This document shows positions 10,372-21,316 of a DNA stretch of 64,000 nucleotides, piece after piece. Position 1 is the first letter of the stretch; each line of letters opens with the position of its first letter. Both the position numbers and the translations under genes were made by a program. This stretch comes from Deinococcus koreensis (GTDB lineage Bacteria; Deinococcota; Deinococci; Deinococcales; Deinococcaceae): contig NZ_PPPD01000001.1 in NCBI RefSeq assembly GCF_002901445.1, positions 372,001 through 436,000 of the forward strand, read 5' to 3'. A model generated the notes under the pieces. The model had not been told where the DNA came from. It did not search any database and saw only the letters and a list, made by a program, of their open reading frames with translations.

Positions 10372-10384
10372 ATGAAGGCTTCAT
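10372..10384. promoter_or_regulatory. Second short palindrome
   Basis: ATGAAG-G-CTTCAT, a perfect 13-base palindrome, 9 bases from the preceding inverted repeat. Confidence 0.35.
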
Positions 10385-10508
10385 GAAGATGGCGACCGGA
10401 TGGATGGGCACCCGTCTGTGGGCGGGTTCGGAGCGGCCCGGCGGGTCGCAGCGGCTGCTCTGGCCCCCGGCCCCTGCCCGAGTCCCCTGCGCTCTCTAGA
10501 ATGCCGCC

Positions 10509-11534
10509 ATGTCCTCCGACCTTCCCCCCGCCGAGTCCTCGGCCGACCCTGGTGACTCCGCCGAGGGTCGCGGCCAGAACCTTAGCTCATCCGCAGACTC
10601 CGCAGATTTGACGGATACCGAGCAGATCTATATGGAACGCCTCAACGGCGCCGACCTGTATTTCGAGACGAGCGGCGCCGTTCAGGGAGGCGCCGGCGGC
10701 GGGAACCCGCCCGTGGTCTACCTGCACGGCGGCCCCGGCTACAACAGCCACTCCTTCCGCGCCCTGTTTGGCGAGCGTCTCGACGCGCTGGGGCCGGCGG
10801 TGTACCTCGATCAGAGGGGAGCCGGGCGCAGCGGCCCGCTGGAGGAGACGGAGCAGGGAGCCGACACCCTGGATCTCGACACCCTGGTGGCCGACGTGGA
10901 GGCCGTGCGCGAGTTTCTGGGCGCCGAACGGATCGTGCCGCTGGGGCACGGCTTCGGGGCGCTGGTCGCGCTGGAATATGCCCGCCGCTGGCCCACCCGC
11001 ACGGCCCGCGTGATCGTGGTCAACCCCTGGGTGCATTTTCCGGGGCTGGCCCTGACCCTGCTCGCGGAGGCCAGCGCCCGGCGCGGCGTGCCCCTGGACG
11101 ATCCGGCCGGGGCCGTGCGCGCCCGCACCCCAGAGGGCGAGTATCCGCCGGTGGGCAGCGCACGGGTCGAGCAGGCGTTCTCGCTGCTGAATGCCCGCGA
11201 CCTGCTGAACGTGCTGCATTTCAAGGACGCCCCCAGCCGGATGCACCTGGAATTCGCGGACGCCGAGGGGCAGCTCAGCGGCGCCGGCGAGGTGCAGGAG
11301 GCGCTGGTCAACCAGGGGCTCTGGGAGTTCGAGTACCCGCCGTTCCTGCAGGACATCGTGCGCCCGGTCTTCGTGATCGCCGGGGCCCACGACCGCAGTT
11401 CCTACCCCGAGCAGGTGCAGTGGCTGGCCGACCTCGCCGGCGCCGACGTGAGCGTGCTCGATGCCGGCCACTACCCCTGGCTCGACGACGAGGACGCTTT
11501 CGCCGAGGCGCTGGAGGACGCCCTGCGGCGCTGA
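10509..11534 (+). CDS. Alpha/beta-hydrolase fold protein lacking the nucleophile serine
   Basis: Encodes 341 aa. A Ser/Asp-rich N-terminal extension (1-42) is followed by a proline-iminopeptidase-like hydrolase domain: oxyanion motif HGGPG (73-77), DQRGAGRSG (101-109) and a C-terminal lid. The nucleophile elbow reads GHGFG (146-150): Gly148 is coded by GGC at 10950-10952 where Ser is expected. The Asp (IAGAHDRSS) and His (DAGHYPW) positions are kept. So it is either a non-catalytic hydrolase-fold protein or a recent loss; one base change would give AGC (Ser). The start is fixed by TAGAAT at 10497-10502, 6 nt upstream (leaderless). Confidence 0.88.
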   Translation: MSSDLPPAESSADPGDSAEGRGQNLSSSADSADLTDTEQIYMERLNGADLYFETSGAVQGGAGGGNPPVVYLHGGPGYNSHSFRALFGERLDALGPAVYLDQRGAGRSGPLEETEQGADTLDLDTLVADVEAVREFLGAERIVPLGHGFGALVALEYARRWPTRTARVIVVNPWVHFPGLALTLLAEASARRGVPLDDPAGAVRARTPEGEYPPVGSARVEQAFSLLNARDLLNVLHFKDAPSRMHLEFADAEGQLSGAGEVQEALVNQGLWEFEYPPFLQDIVRPVFVIAGAHDRSSYPEQVQWLADLAGADVSVLDAGHYPWLDDEDAFAEALEDALRR

Positions 11535-11630
11535 GGGCGGCCCGGGCGGGGGCGGCAGGGCGCTGTCTCCCCCGTCCACACGGCTCTCCCATCCAGGGGA
11601 GCGCGGGGCCGCTATAGTGCACACGATCTC

Positions 11631-12668
11631 ATGAATGGCCTGATTCTCGCTGCCGGACGCGGCAGCCGCCTGCTGCCCGTCAGCGCCACCCGGCCCAAGC
11701 ACGCCGTGCCGGTGGCCGGGGTACCCATCATCGTGCGGGCCGTGCAGGCGCTGCGCAGCGCCGGGGTCTGTCAGATCGGCGTGGTGGTGAGCCCATCGAG
11801 CGAACAGGATCTGCGCGACGCCACCCAGGACTGCGGCCAGCTGCACTTCATCCGCCAGAACGAGCCGCTGGGCACCGGGCACGCCGTCCTGGCGGCCCGC
11901 GACTTCCTGGAGGGCCAGCCGACCCTGCTCTACCTGGGCGACAACCTCTTCGCGGACTCGCTGATGCCGGTTCGGGCGGCGCTGGAGGGCGCGGACGCCG
12001 TGATCGGGGTCAAGGCGGTGCCTAATCCTCAGGCCTACGGGGTGGCGATCGTCGAGGGGGGCCGGCTGGTGCGGCTGGTCGAGAAACCGGCCCAGCCCGA
12101 GAGCCGTCTGGCCGCCTGCGGGGTCTTCGCCTTCCAGCCGGAGGTGCTGCGCCACGTGGCCGAACTGCTGCCCAGCGAGCGCGGCGAACTGGAGTTCCCG
12201 GAAGCCCTGAGCGCCCTCATCGCGCAGGGCGGCACCGTGCGCGCCGTCGAGTTTCCAGGCTTCTGGAGCGACGCCGGCACCCCCGCCGACCTGCTGGTGG
12301 CCAACACCCAGTTCCTGGGGCAGCTGCGCGGCCGCCTGGACGGCCGGGTGCTGAGCAGCGAGCTGCGCGGCGAGGTGGTCATCGAGGTCGGCGCCACCGT
12401 GCAGGACAGTGAACTGATCGGGCCGCTGTGGATCGGGCCCCACGCCAGCGTGCGCGGCTCCACGCTGGGGCCCAACGTCAGCGTGGGCGCGCACGCCCGC
12501 ATCCACGGCGCCACCGTGCGGAGCAGCCTGATCGACGACTTCGCCCGCATCCTGCACCCCGAGCGCGTGCTGGAGCAGGCCATCGTGGGCCGCCACGCCA
12601 GCGTCACGGCGCCGGGCAGCGGCACGCCCCAGCTGGTCATCGGCGACCGCAGCGTGGCCCAGTATTAA
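11631..12668 (+). CDS. Sugar-1-phosphate nucleotidylyltransferase (RmlA/GlmU-like)
   Basis: A 345-aa enzyme that joins a sugar 1-phosphate to an NTP, making nucleotide sugars for polysaccharides. The N-terminal Rossmann domain shows LILAAGRGSRLLPVSATRPK (nucleotide and Lys active site), YLGDNLF (metal Asp) and VKAVPNPQAYGVA. Residues about 235-345 contain hexapeptide repeats of a left-handed beta helix (WIGPHASVRGSTLGPNVSVG). This matches long-form glucose-1-phosphate thymidylyltransferases, but sugar and base specificity cannot be read. A TATAGT box at 11613-11618 lies 12 nt before the ATG, leaving a very short leader without a Shine-Dalgarno sequence. Confidence 0.88.
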   Translation: MNGLILAAGRGSRLLPVSATRPKHAVPVAGVPIIVRAVQALRSAGVCQIGVVVSPSSEQDLRDATQDCGQLHFIRQNEPLGTGHAVLAARDFLEGQPTLLYLGDNLFADSLMPVRAALEGADAVIGVKAVPNPQAYGVAIVEGGRLVRLVEKPAQPESRLAACGVFAFQPEVLRHVAELLPSERGELEFPEALSALIAQGGTVRAVEFPGFWSDAGTPADLLVANTQFLGQLRGRLDGRVLSSELRGEVVIEVGATVQDSELIGPLWIGPHASVRGSTLGPNVSVGAHARIHGATVRSSLIDDFARILHPERVLEQAIVGRHASVTAPGSGTPQLVIGDRSVAQY

Positions 12669-12730
12669 CCCGTCTTCATTCAGCCTGAGCACTTCCCCGC
12701 CCCGGAACGGCCGCCGCGTATGCTGGCCCC

Positions 12731-12907
12731 ATGACCCACCTGGAGCGTCCAGCCCCCCTGCCCCCGCAGCGGCCTGAAGTCGTCATCAGCGGCGTGGACA
12801 CCGGCCCCAGCAACGAGGAACGCGGCAACCTGACCCCCACCGAGGATCACGCCCGCTTCCAGCCAAACCTGCATCCCCGGGACGAACCGGACGACGAGGA
12901 CGGCTGA
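12731..12907 (+). CDS. Small acidic protein, 58 aa
   Basis: An ATG-to-TGA frame with TATGCT at 12719-12724, 6 nt upstream: the same leaderless arrangement as established genes here. The protein is proline-rich at the N-terminus and very acidic at the C-terminus (DEPDDEDG), soluble and probably disordered. Function unknown. It lies alone between the nucleotidyltransferase gene and the broken GNAT gene. Confidence 0.6.
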   Translation: MTHLERPAPLPPQRPEVVISGVDTGPSNEERGNLTPTEDHARFQPNLHPRDEPDDEDG

Positions 12908-12942
12908 CGGCCCAGCCGGCGCCCCGGCGCTGGCACCGGGCC

Positions 12943-13580
12943 ATGAGCCCGCATCCACTGGTTCCCGCGCTGCGGGGCGAGCAGGTCATCCTGGCGCGCC
13001 TGCGCCGCGAGGACATCCCGGCCCTGGCCGGCTATTTCCAGAACCTGGAACTCAGCACCTACCTGGGCGGCTCGGGCGTGGCCTACAGCCTGGAAGACGA
13101 GCAGGCCTCCTTCGAGGGGGTCAGCCGCAGCCGCCCCGACGGGGTGAGTTTTGGCATCTACGAGGCCAGCACCGAGCGCCTGATCGGCGGCACCGACCTG
13201 CGCGACATCAACCACCGGCAGGGCACGGCGGAGCTGGGCGTCAGCCTGCACGACCCCGACTGCTGGGCCCGACTGCTGGGCCCGACTGCTGGGGCAGCGG
13301 CCTGGGCAGCGAGGCCACCTACCTGATGGTCGCCTACGGCATGTTCCACCTGGGGCTGCACAACATCATGCTGCGGGTCTATACCTTCAACGAGCGGGCC
13401 GTGCGCGCCTACCAGAAGGTGGGCTTCCGCGAACTGGGCCGGCGCCGGGGCAGCGTGCGGCTGGGCGCGGAGCGCTTCGACACCGTGTTCATGGACATCA
13501 CGGCCGACGAGGTGGACACCAGCGCCCTGCGCGCCCAGATCCGGCTGCTGCCGCCGGCCCCCGGCACACCGGGCGTCTGA
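12943..13580 (+). pseudogene. GNAT acetyltransferase gene frameshifted by a 13-bp tandem expansion
   Basis: The first frame (12943-13326) gives a RimJ/RimL-like N-terminus (LVPALRGEQVILARLRREDI ... RLIGGTDLRDINHRQGTAELGV) and then runs into unrelated residues. The second frame (to 13580) gives the missing acetyl-CoA half (ATYLMVAYGM, LRVYTFNERAVRAYQKVGF). The break coincides with three tandem copies of CCCGACTGCTGGG at 13255-13293. Removing two copies (26 bases) restores one frame reading DPDCWGSGLGSEATYLM, a normal GNAT core. The gene is therefore off at three copies and would be on at one or four. Confidence 0.85.
13255..13293 (+). repeat. Three tandem copies of a 13-bp unit
   Basis: CCCGACTGCTGGG repeated exactly three times (13255-13267, 13268-13280, 13281-13293) within the GNAT reading frame. 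Because 13 is not a multiple of three, each copy gained or lost shifts the frame. Confidence 0.95.
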
Positions 13581-13660
13581 TCGCCGTGACTGCCCTCCTG
13601 CTCGCTGAAATCCCCTTGCCCCGCCCGGGCCGGGACTGACGCCCGGTTTGTTTCATGCAC

Positions 13661-13666
13661 TAGAAT
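13661..13666 (+). promoter_or_regulatory. -10 box for yebC
   Basis: TAGAAT, giving a predicted start near 13673 and a roughly 55-base leader ending in AAGGAGAGGGG before the yebC ATG. Confidence 0.5.
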
Positions 13667-13728
13667 GCCGGCCGTCACGCGCCGCCCCCGGGTGAGCGCG
13701 CTTGTCCTGCAAGGAGAGGGGTAAACGC

Positions 13729-14463
13729 ATGGCCGGTCATAGCAAGTGGTCTCAGATCAAACGGAAGAAGGGCGCCAACGACAAGAAGCGCAGCGCCATG
13801 TACAGCAAGCACATCCGCGCCATCCAGGCGGCGGTGCGCTCGGGCGGCAGCGGCGACCCGGCGGGCAACCTGAGCCTGAAAAACGCCATCGCGGCGGCCA
13901 AGACCGACACCGTGCCGGTGGACAACATCGAGGGCGCCATCAAGCGGGCGCTGGGCGCGGAGGCTGGCGCCGCCGAGTTCAAGGAAGTGACCTACGAGGG
14001 CTACGGCCCCGGCGGCACGGCCATCTTCATCGAGGCGCTGACCGACAACGTGAACCGCACGGTGGCCGATATCCGGGCCGTGTTCAACAAGCGGGGCGGG
14101 GCGCTGGGCAACTCCGGCTCGGTGGCGTGGCAGTTCGAGAAAAAGGGCGTGCTGCTGGTGCGCGACGCGAGCGAGACCGTGCAGGAACTCGCCATCGAAC
14201 ACGGCGCCGAGGACATCCAGGAGTCCGAGGACGGCCTGGAGATCAGCACCGCCCCGAACGACCTCTACCCCGTGCAGGACGCGCTGGTGGGCGGCGGTTT
14301 CGCGGTGGAGAGCGCGCAGATCACCATGATCGCCACGAACACGGTGGCGGTGTCGGGCGACGACGTGCGGAAACTGCTGACCGTGATCGACGCGCTGGAA
14401 GAGCTGGACGACGTGCAGAACGTCTACTCGAACGCCGACCTGCCGGACGAGGACGACGAGTAG
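13729..14463 (+). CDS. yebC: YebC/PmpR-family protein
   Basis: A 244-aa member of the YebC/TACO1 family, known as DNA-binding regulators or as factors that help ribosomes on difficult sequences. The diagnostic N-terminus [20 protein letters not shown] is present, followed by [31 protein letters not shown] and the acidic C-terminus. The start is ATG 13729, not the in-frame 13702, because homologues begin MAGHSKW and AAGGAGAGGGG lies just upstream. Its neighbours give no functional hint. Confidence 0.95.
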   Translation: MAGHSKWSQIKRKKGANDKKRSAMYSKHIRAIQAAVRSGGSGDPAGNLSLKNAIAAAKTDTVPVDNIEGAIKRALGAEAGAAEFKEVTYEGYGPGGTAIFIEALTDNVNRTVADIRAVFNKRGGALGNSGSVAWQFEKKGVLLVRDASETVQELAIEHGAEDIQESEDGLEISTAPNDLYPVQDALVGGGFAVESAQITMIATNTVAVSGDDVRKLLTVIDALEELDDVQNVYSNADLPDEDDE

Positions 14464-14474
14464 AACCCAAACGC

Positions 14475-14987
14475 TTAGCGTCGCCCTCCGTAAGTGTTCC
14501 GATTTGACAAGGTCTCCAGTGTCCAGTCTGGCAGGGACATAAACTTGAAAAAGGCCTGAGCGGCGAATAAAAACGACATTTGGCTCGATCCGACGATATC
14601 GTGGGCCGCAACGGTGATTTGAAGCTCTCCTGATGGGAGGGCTTCTTGCTCTGTCAGACCCCGTATAAAGAAAGATCGGTATTCATCAGGCAGTCCCAGC
14701 CGCTCATACGGTTGTTCATAGGCGGTGAGGTCATCCACCACAAGTTCGGGTAAGAACACGCTGAATTGCTCGCTGTCATTGGGGGTAAAAGTGCCGCCCA
14801 GTAATCCGAACTGTCTGATATTACCTGGCCACCATTGACTGAGCGCACCAGTGCGCGCTTCCCATGCTCCAGTAGCTGCAAAAACGAATGGGATGGTCGC
14901 AGCACCTACTTGATAGTGTTCTGGCAATTCATCACACCAGAGTTGAGCGGTAAAGCCGGCAGGAGGCCAGTTCAGTGTGTATTGCAT
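14475..14987 (-). CDS. Low-GC orphan protein, 170 aa
   Basis: A complete frame with a plausible folded protein, rich in aromatic residues (QYTLNWPPAGFTAQLWCDEL ... FLFAAQAFFKFMSLPDW). No signal peptide or known motif is seen. Its base composition stands out: 60-base rows I counted are 50-58% G+C against about 70% around it, and its codons are mixed. Its ATG follows directly after the TAG of the amidohydrolase gene (14988-14990), so it could be translated by read-on. Recent acquisition is likely. It could be an immunity-type or phage-derived protein, but nothing identifies it. Confidence 0.7.
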   Translation of the reverse strand: MQYTLNWPPAGFTAQLWCDELPEHYQVGAATIPFVFAATGAWEARTGALSQWWPGNIRQFGLLGGTFTPNDSEQFSVFLPELVVDDLTAYEQPYERLGLPDEYRSFFIRGLTEQEALPSGELQITVAAHDIVGSSQMSFLFAAQAFFKFMSLPDWTLETLSNRNTYGGRR

Positions 14988-16514
14988 CTACAGCACCAGC
15001 GCCCGGGCGTTCCCTCCCAGGCGATCCCAGAGGGTGAAGGCCGCGCGGGCGCCGGGGCGGATGACGCCCTCGTCGTCCCAGCCGGCGGCGAGGGCGGGGC
15101 CGCGGGTGTGGGCCCAGAGCACGTCCAGCTCGCTCAGGGCTTCAGCGGGCGCCAGGCGCTCGCCGCCGTCGTCCACCCGGCTGATCGCCGCAGCGAAGTT
15201 GGCGCGGTAATCGGGCGGGGCGATCGGGGCGTCGCTGCCGAATGCCAGGATCGCCCCGGCGTCCTTCAACGCCTTGAAGGCGTAGCTGCCGGCCTCCAGA
15301 TGCGGGAGCAGGCTGCGGATCATGGGGCCGTCGGCCTGCAGGTGGATGGGCTGCACGGAGGCGGTGAGGCCCCGGAAGCGCGGGGTGTCCTGCGCTCTCA
15401 GGTGCTGGGCGTGCTCCACCCGCAGGCGGATATTCCGCGCCCGCGCCGCCTCCCGCAGCCGGTCGTAGGCATCCAGCACCTCGGTGTTCGCCCGGTCGCC
15501 GATGGCGTGGGTGACCGGGGTCAGGCCCAGTGCGATGGCCTCCAGGCCGCGCTCCACGATCAGTTCCGGCGGGTCGAGGGGAATGCCGGTGCCCGAGCCG
15601 TCGGCGAAGCCCGGAGTGTGCAGCCAGGCGGTGCGGCTGCCCAGGGCCCCGTCGGCGAAGAACTTCACGCCGCCCCACTGGAACAGGCCGCCGGGCCCAT
15701 TCCTGGCTACGCTGAGATGCAGGCCCAATGCGCGGGCGTGCTCCAGGCGGTCGTGGGGCAGACAGGCCCACACCCGCAGGGGCAGCTCGCCCCGCGCCGC
15801 CAGCGTCTGCAGGGCGCGCGGGGCGCCGGCTTCCTCGTAGGCCATGGTGTGGGCGCTGACATAGCCTTTCTGCGCGAGGTCGTCCGCGCCGGCCTTCGCG
15901 TGGGCCAGCCACTGCGCTTCGGTGGGCTCGGGCAGATGCGCCACGACCAGATCGGAGGCCGCCTCCAGCAGACAGCCCAGGGGACGCACGATCCGGCCGT
16001 CCTGCGGGTCGGGCGTGGCCTCGCTGACCCCGGCCAGCCGCAGCGCGGCTGAGTTGACCCAGGTCATGTGGTGGTCGCGCGAGTACAGCACCGCGGGGTG
16101 GTGCGGGCTGACTTCGTCCAGCAGCGCGGCCGAGGGGTAGTCCGTGAGGCCCAGTTCGCTGAGCAGAAAACCGCCGCCGCGAATCCAGCTCCCGGCGGGC
16201 GTGTCCAGTACCCGCTGCGCGACCCTGGCCTGCACCTCGGCCACCGAGCGCGCCCCGGCCAGGTTGACCTCGCCCAGCGACGCGCCGTACATCACGAGGT
16301 GGATGTGGGCGTCGGCCAGACCGGGCGTGAGCAGCAGGTCGCGGTGGTCGAGCAGGTCGGCCTTTGGGGCCAGGGCCAGCAGCTCATCACGTGTGCCCAC
16401 CGCCAGCACGCGGCCGCCGCCCACCAGCACTGCCTCGGCGTCCGGTCGGGCGCTGGGCTGGGCACCGTCCAGCGTGAGGGTTCGGGCGAGGATGATGGTT
16501 AGGGGAACGGACAT
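14988..16514 (-). CDS. Metal-dependent amidohydrolase (YtcJ-like)
   Basis: A 508-aa member of the amidohydrolase superfamily, type amidohydrolase_3. It is a cytosolic TIM-barrel hydrolase of amide or ester bonds; substrate unknown. Motifs: GLADAHIHL (HxH metal pair), [32 protein letters not shown] and LAFGSDAPI (metal Asp). ATG 16514 is preferred over an upstream in-frame start because TACCCT (minus strand, 16521-16526) lies 6 nt before it (leaderless) and the homologous sequence starts there. The low-GC gene at 14475 follows without a gap. Confidence 0.9.
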   Translation of the reverse strand: MSVPLTIILARTLTLDGAQPSARPDAEAVLVGGGRVLAVGTRDELLALAPKADLLDHRDLLLTPGLADAHIHLVMYGASLGEVNLAGARSVAEVQARVAQRVLDTPAGSWIRGGGFLLSELGLTDYPSAALLDEVSPHHPAVLYSRDHHMTWVNSAALRLAGVSEATPDPQDGRIVRPLGCLLEAASDLVVAHLPEPTEAQWLAHAKAGADDLAQKGYVSAHTMAYEEAGAPRALQTLAARGELPLRVWACLPHDRLEHARALGLHLSVARNGPGGLFQWGGVKFFADGALGSRTAWLHTPGFADGSGTGIPLDPPELIVERGLEAIALGLTPVTHAIGDRANTEVLDAYDRLREAARARNIRLRVEHAQHLRAQDTPRFRGLTASVQPIHLQADGPMIRSLLPHLEAGSYAFKALKDAGAILAFGSDAPIAPPDYRANFAAAISRVDDGGERLAPAEALSELDVLWAHTRGPALAAGWDDEGVIRPGARAAFTLWDRLGGNARALVL

Positions 16515-16624
16515 GCCGCCAGGGTAAAGCACGGCGCAGCCGAAAGGCAGAGCGGAGCAGGAGGGTGTCCAGGTCGCCCACATAGGGGTCGGCGCGCCCT
16601 CCCCTCACCTGTTAGACTTCCCCA

Positions 16625-17659
16625 ATGCCCCGGATTCTGGTCGTGGATGACGATGCCGCCATCCTCAAACTTGTCAGTGTGATTCTGTCGCGAGCCGGAC
16701 ACGAGGTGCGCACCAGCTCTCATCCTGTCGAGGCGCTGGATCTGCTCAAGGTCTTCGTGCCCGACCTGATCGTCAGCGATGTGGTCATGCCGTACATGAC
16801 CGGCCTGGAATTTCTGGAAAAGACCCGCGAGATTCCCACGCTCGCCTCGGTGCCCTTCATGCTGCTCTCCAGCCACGCCGAGCGCGGCGACGTGCGGCGT
16901 GGCATGAACCTGGGCGCCGACGACTACCTGCCCAAGCCCTTTACCCCGCAGGATCTGACCACCGCCGTGGACGCCCGGCTGCGCCGCGCCGGCCTGACCC
17001 TGCAGGGCGAGAGCGGCATGCAGGCCAAGGGTCTGGGCACCGCCCAGGTCATCTGGAAGGGCGCGCCGGTCTCGTGGGTGAGCCGCAAGGCGCTGGAACT
17101 GTTCTTCTACCTGCTGGAGCACAAGGAAGTGACCTCCTGGGAGGCCGCCGAGGCGCTGTGGCCGGAAAAGGACGAGGCCCGCGCCAGTTCGCTGTTTCAC
17201 ACCACCCTGCACCGCCTGCGCCGCAGCCTCAGCAACGAGGCCGTGGTCAGCGCCAACCGCCGCTACGCCCTGGCCGGCGACCTGAACCCCGAGTACGACG
17301 TACAGCGCTTCGAACTGCTCTCCGCGCAGGCCGAGCAGGGCACCCTGGGCCTGGAGGAGCTGCGCGAACTGATCAGCCAGTACGGCTCCTTCCTGCCCGG
17401 CGCCGACAGCCCCTGGGTGGACGACGTGCGCTCGCGCCTGGAGCAGAAGCAGTTTTCCCTGCTGGGCCTCGCCGCCCGCGCCGCCACGACCGCCGGCAAG
17501 GCCAAGGACGCCGCCCAGTTCCACCAGCGCGCCCTGGCCCTCGACCCCATGAGCGAGGGCGACTGGCAGGGGCTGGCCAAAGCCCTGGACACCATCGGCG
17601 ACCCCCGCGCCCGCCTCGCCGCCCAGCGAGAGGCGTGGTGGGCCGTGGACATGGACTGA
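16625..17659 (+). CDS. Response regulator with SARP/BTAD-like output domain
   Basis: Encodes 344 aa. The receiver domain (1-120) has the acidic pair DDD (8-10), phospho-Asp52 (LIVSDVVMPYMTG) and Lys104 (YLPKPF). A winged helix follows at about 135-205 (LELFFYLLEH ... LFHTTLHRLRRSL), then a helical BTAD/TPR-like domain (about 215-344). This combination is typical of regulators related to SARPs, which bind DNA directly. No kinase gene is adjacent. The start is fixed by TAGACT at 16613-16618, 6 nt upstream (leaderless). A strong terminator follows. Confidence 0.88.
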   Translation: MPRILVVDDDAAILKLVSVILSRAGHEVRTSSHPVEALDLLKVFVPDLIVSDVVMPYMTGLEFLEKTREIPTLASVPFMLLSSHAERGDVRRGMNLGADDYLPKPFTPQDLTTAVDARLRRAGLTLQGESGMQAKGLGTAQVIWKGAPVSWVSRKALELFFYLLEHKEVTSWEAAEALWPEKDEARASSLFHTTLHRLRRSLSNEAVVSANRRYALAGDLNPEYDVQRFELLSAQAEQGTLGLEELRELISQYGSFLPGADSPWVDDVRSRLEQKQFSLLGLAARAATTAGKAKDAAQFHQRALALDPMSEGDWQGLAKALDTIGDPRARLAAQREAWWAVDMD

Positions 17660-17680
17660 GGCGAAGAGGAGACGGTGGAG

Positions 17681-17706
17681 GCCCCCTTCACCGGGGGCTT
17701 TTGCTT
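17681..17706 (+). terminator. Intrinsic terminator of the response regulator gene
   Basis: GCCCCC-ttcacc-GGGGGC followed by TTTTGCTTT, 22 bases after the stop codon. Confidence 0.85.
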
Positions 17707-17928
17707 TGGAGCCGTGGTTCCACCGAACATGTGTGTCCAGACATTCTGGCGAGATTGAAAGCCGAAGCGTCCCAACTTCCGACGCTGACGAACGCCATCG
17801 TGCGCGCAGCGCGCGGGCCAGAGCACGAACCCGGTCGATGCACTTCCACAGCCCACGCCAACGATGCGACGACTCGAGGCCACACGACTAGCATGGCGAC
17901 CACATGCCGAGCGCAGCGCTTCGCTCCC

Positions 17929-17965
17929 CCTGCCCCTTTGGGGTAGGGGGCCGGGGGGTGGGGCA
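17929..17965. repeat. GC-rich hairpin element, copy 1
   Basis: CCCCCTGCCCCTTTGGGG followed by TAGGGGGCCGGGGGGTGGGG: a G/C-tract hairpin with a G-rich tail. A similar element is at 49830-49867. It resembles short extragenic palindromes found in many bacteria. Confidence 0.5.
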
Positions 17966-18025
17966 GCCCGCGGCAGGCGCCCACCTTCCACCCCGGCCAA
18001 CCCACCCCGCGCTAGACTCGCCGTT

Positions 18026-20701
<2,676 letters not shown>

Positions 20702-20716
20702 TCGGAGAGGGCAGCC

Positions 20717-20743
20717 GGGGCGGGGGCAGAGGGCTTCCGCCCC
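20717..20743. terminator. Hairpin between convergent genes
   Basis: GGGGCGG and CCGCCCC (7 bp) around a 13-base loop, between alaS and the convergent methyltransferase gene. No clear T-run. Confidence 0.45.
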
Positions 20744-20773
20744 TGTGCCTGCTCCCGGGTGGCCTCCCTGGCG

Positions 20774-21316
20774 TTACCCCGGTTTCACCGCGTCCACGAT
20801 CAGGCTGGTAAATCCCAGTGGGCCGGTACCCTGCCGCCACGCCGCGTTGCGGTGGTCGAGCCGGCTGCTGCGGTAGACCGGCCCGTCGGCCACGCGCCAG
20901 TCGCTGTGGTGGAACGGGCCGACGGCGTCCCACCATTCCAGGGGGCGCACCTCGAAACCGGCACCCGCGAACACGGGCACGACCGTCTCCAGCGTGTACA
21001 GCACCTGATGGTCGTGGGCCGGGCCGGGGCCGTTCACGGCAACCAGCGCCCGGTACGCTGGGTCGGGATGGTGCCCGTCGGGCACGGCCACCCGCAGAGC
21101 GCCGCCAGGCCGCAGGTACCTGAAGACCAGCCGCGCCGCCGCCTCACCCTGGGACACGCTCAGGTGTTCCCAGACGTGCTCGCACAGGAAGGCGTGGGCC
21201 AGGGTGCCCGCGAAGAAGCGCTCAAAACTGGCCGGATCGAGCAGGTTAAGGTCGGCCTGCTGGGTGGGCGTCCAGCCGTCCCAGCGCTGCTCCCCGGCAC
21301 CGATGATGACCCTCAC
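20774..21316 (-). CDS. SAM-dependent methyltransferase-like protein
   Basis: Encodes 180 aa, resembling the COG4627-type predicted methyltransferases. The core motifs are AFLCEHVWEHLS, ARLVFRYLRPGGALRVAVPD and a C-terminal FTSLIVDAVKPG strand. The N-terminus (VRVIIGAGEQRWDGW) carries the glycine loop expected to bind SAM. The substrate is unknown. The start is GTG 21316, whose GTGA overlaps the stop of the YjbR gene, so the two are coupled. A longer open frame extending to 21976 is not the gene. Confidence 0.82.
   Translation of the reverse strand: MRVIIGAGEQRWDGWTPTQQADLNLLDPASFERFFAGTLAHAFLCEHVWEHLSVSQGEAAARLVFRYLRPGGALRVAVPDGHHPDPAYRALVAVNGPGPAHDHQVLYTLETVVPVFAGAGFEVRPLEWWDAVGPFHHSDWRVADGPVYRSSRLDHRNAAWRQGTGPLGFTSLIVDAVKPG

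Larger units (their letters stand above)
10075..10508. other. Divergent intergenic region, 434 bases
   Basis: Separates the GGDEF-EAL gene from the hydrolase gene. No gene is evident. It holds two operator-like palindromes (10333-10362 and 10372-10384) in an AT-richer patch, and the TAGAAT box at 10497-10502 that serves the hydrolase. Confidence 0.5.
17660..18025. other. Intergenic region, 366 bases
   Basis: Contains the terminator at 17681-17706, about 200 bases of atypical lower-GC sequence with no convincing gene, the GC-rich hairpin element at 17929-17965, and the TAGACT box of alaS at 18013-18018. Confidence 0.5.

Noticed and set aside
13692..13724. GTG-started 10-codon ORF overlapping the yebC ribosome-binding site as a leader peptide
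   Set aside because: It is not at the predicted transcript start, has no amino-acid bias and no hairpin follows.
17706..17891. Possible small gene between the response regulator terminator and alaS
   Set aside because: No ribosome site or -10 box at its start, and the composition is not coding-like.
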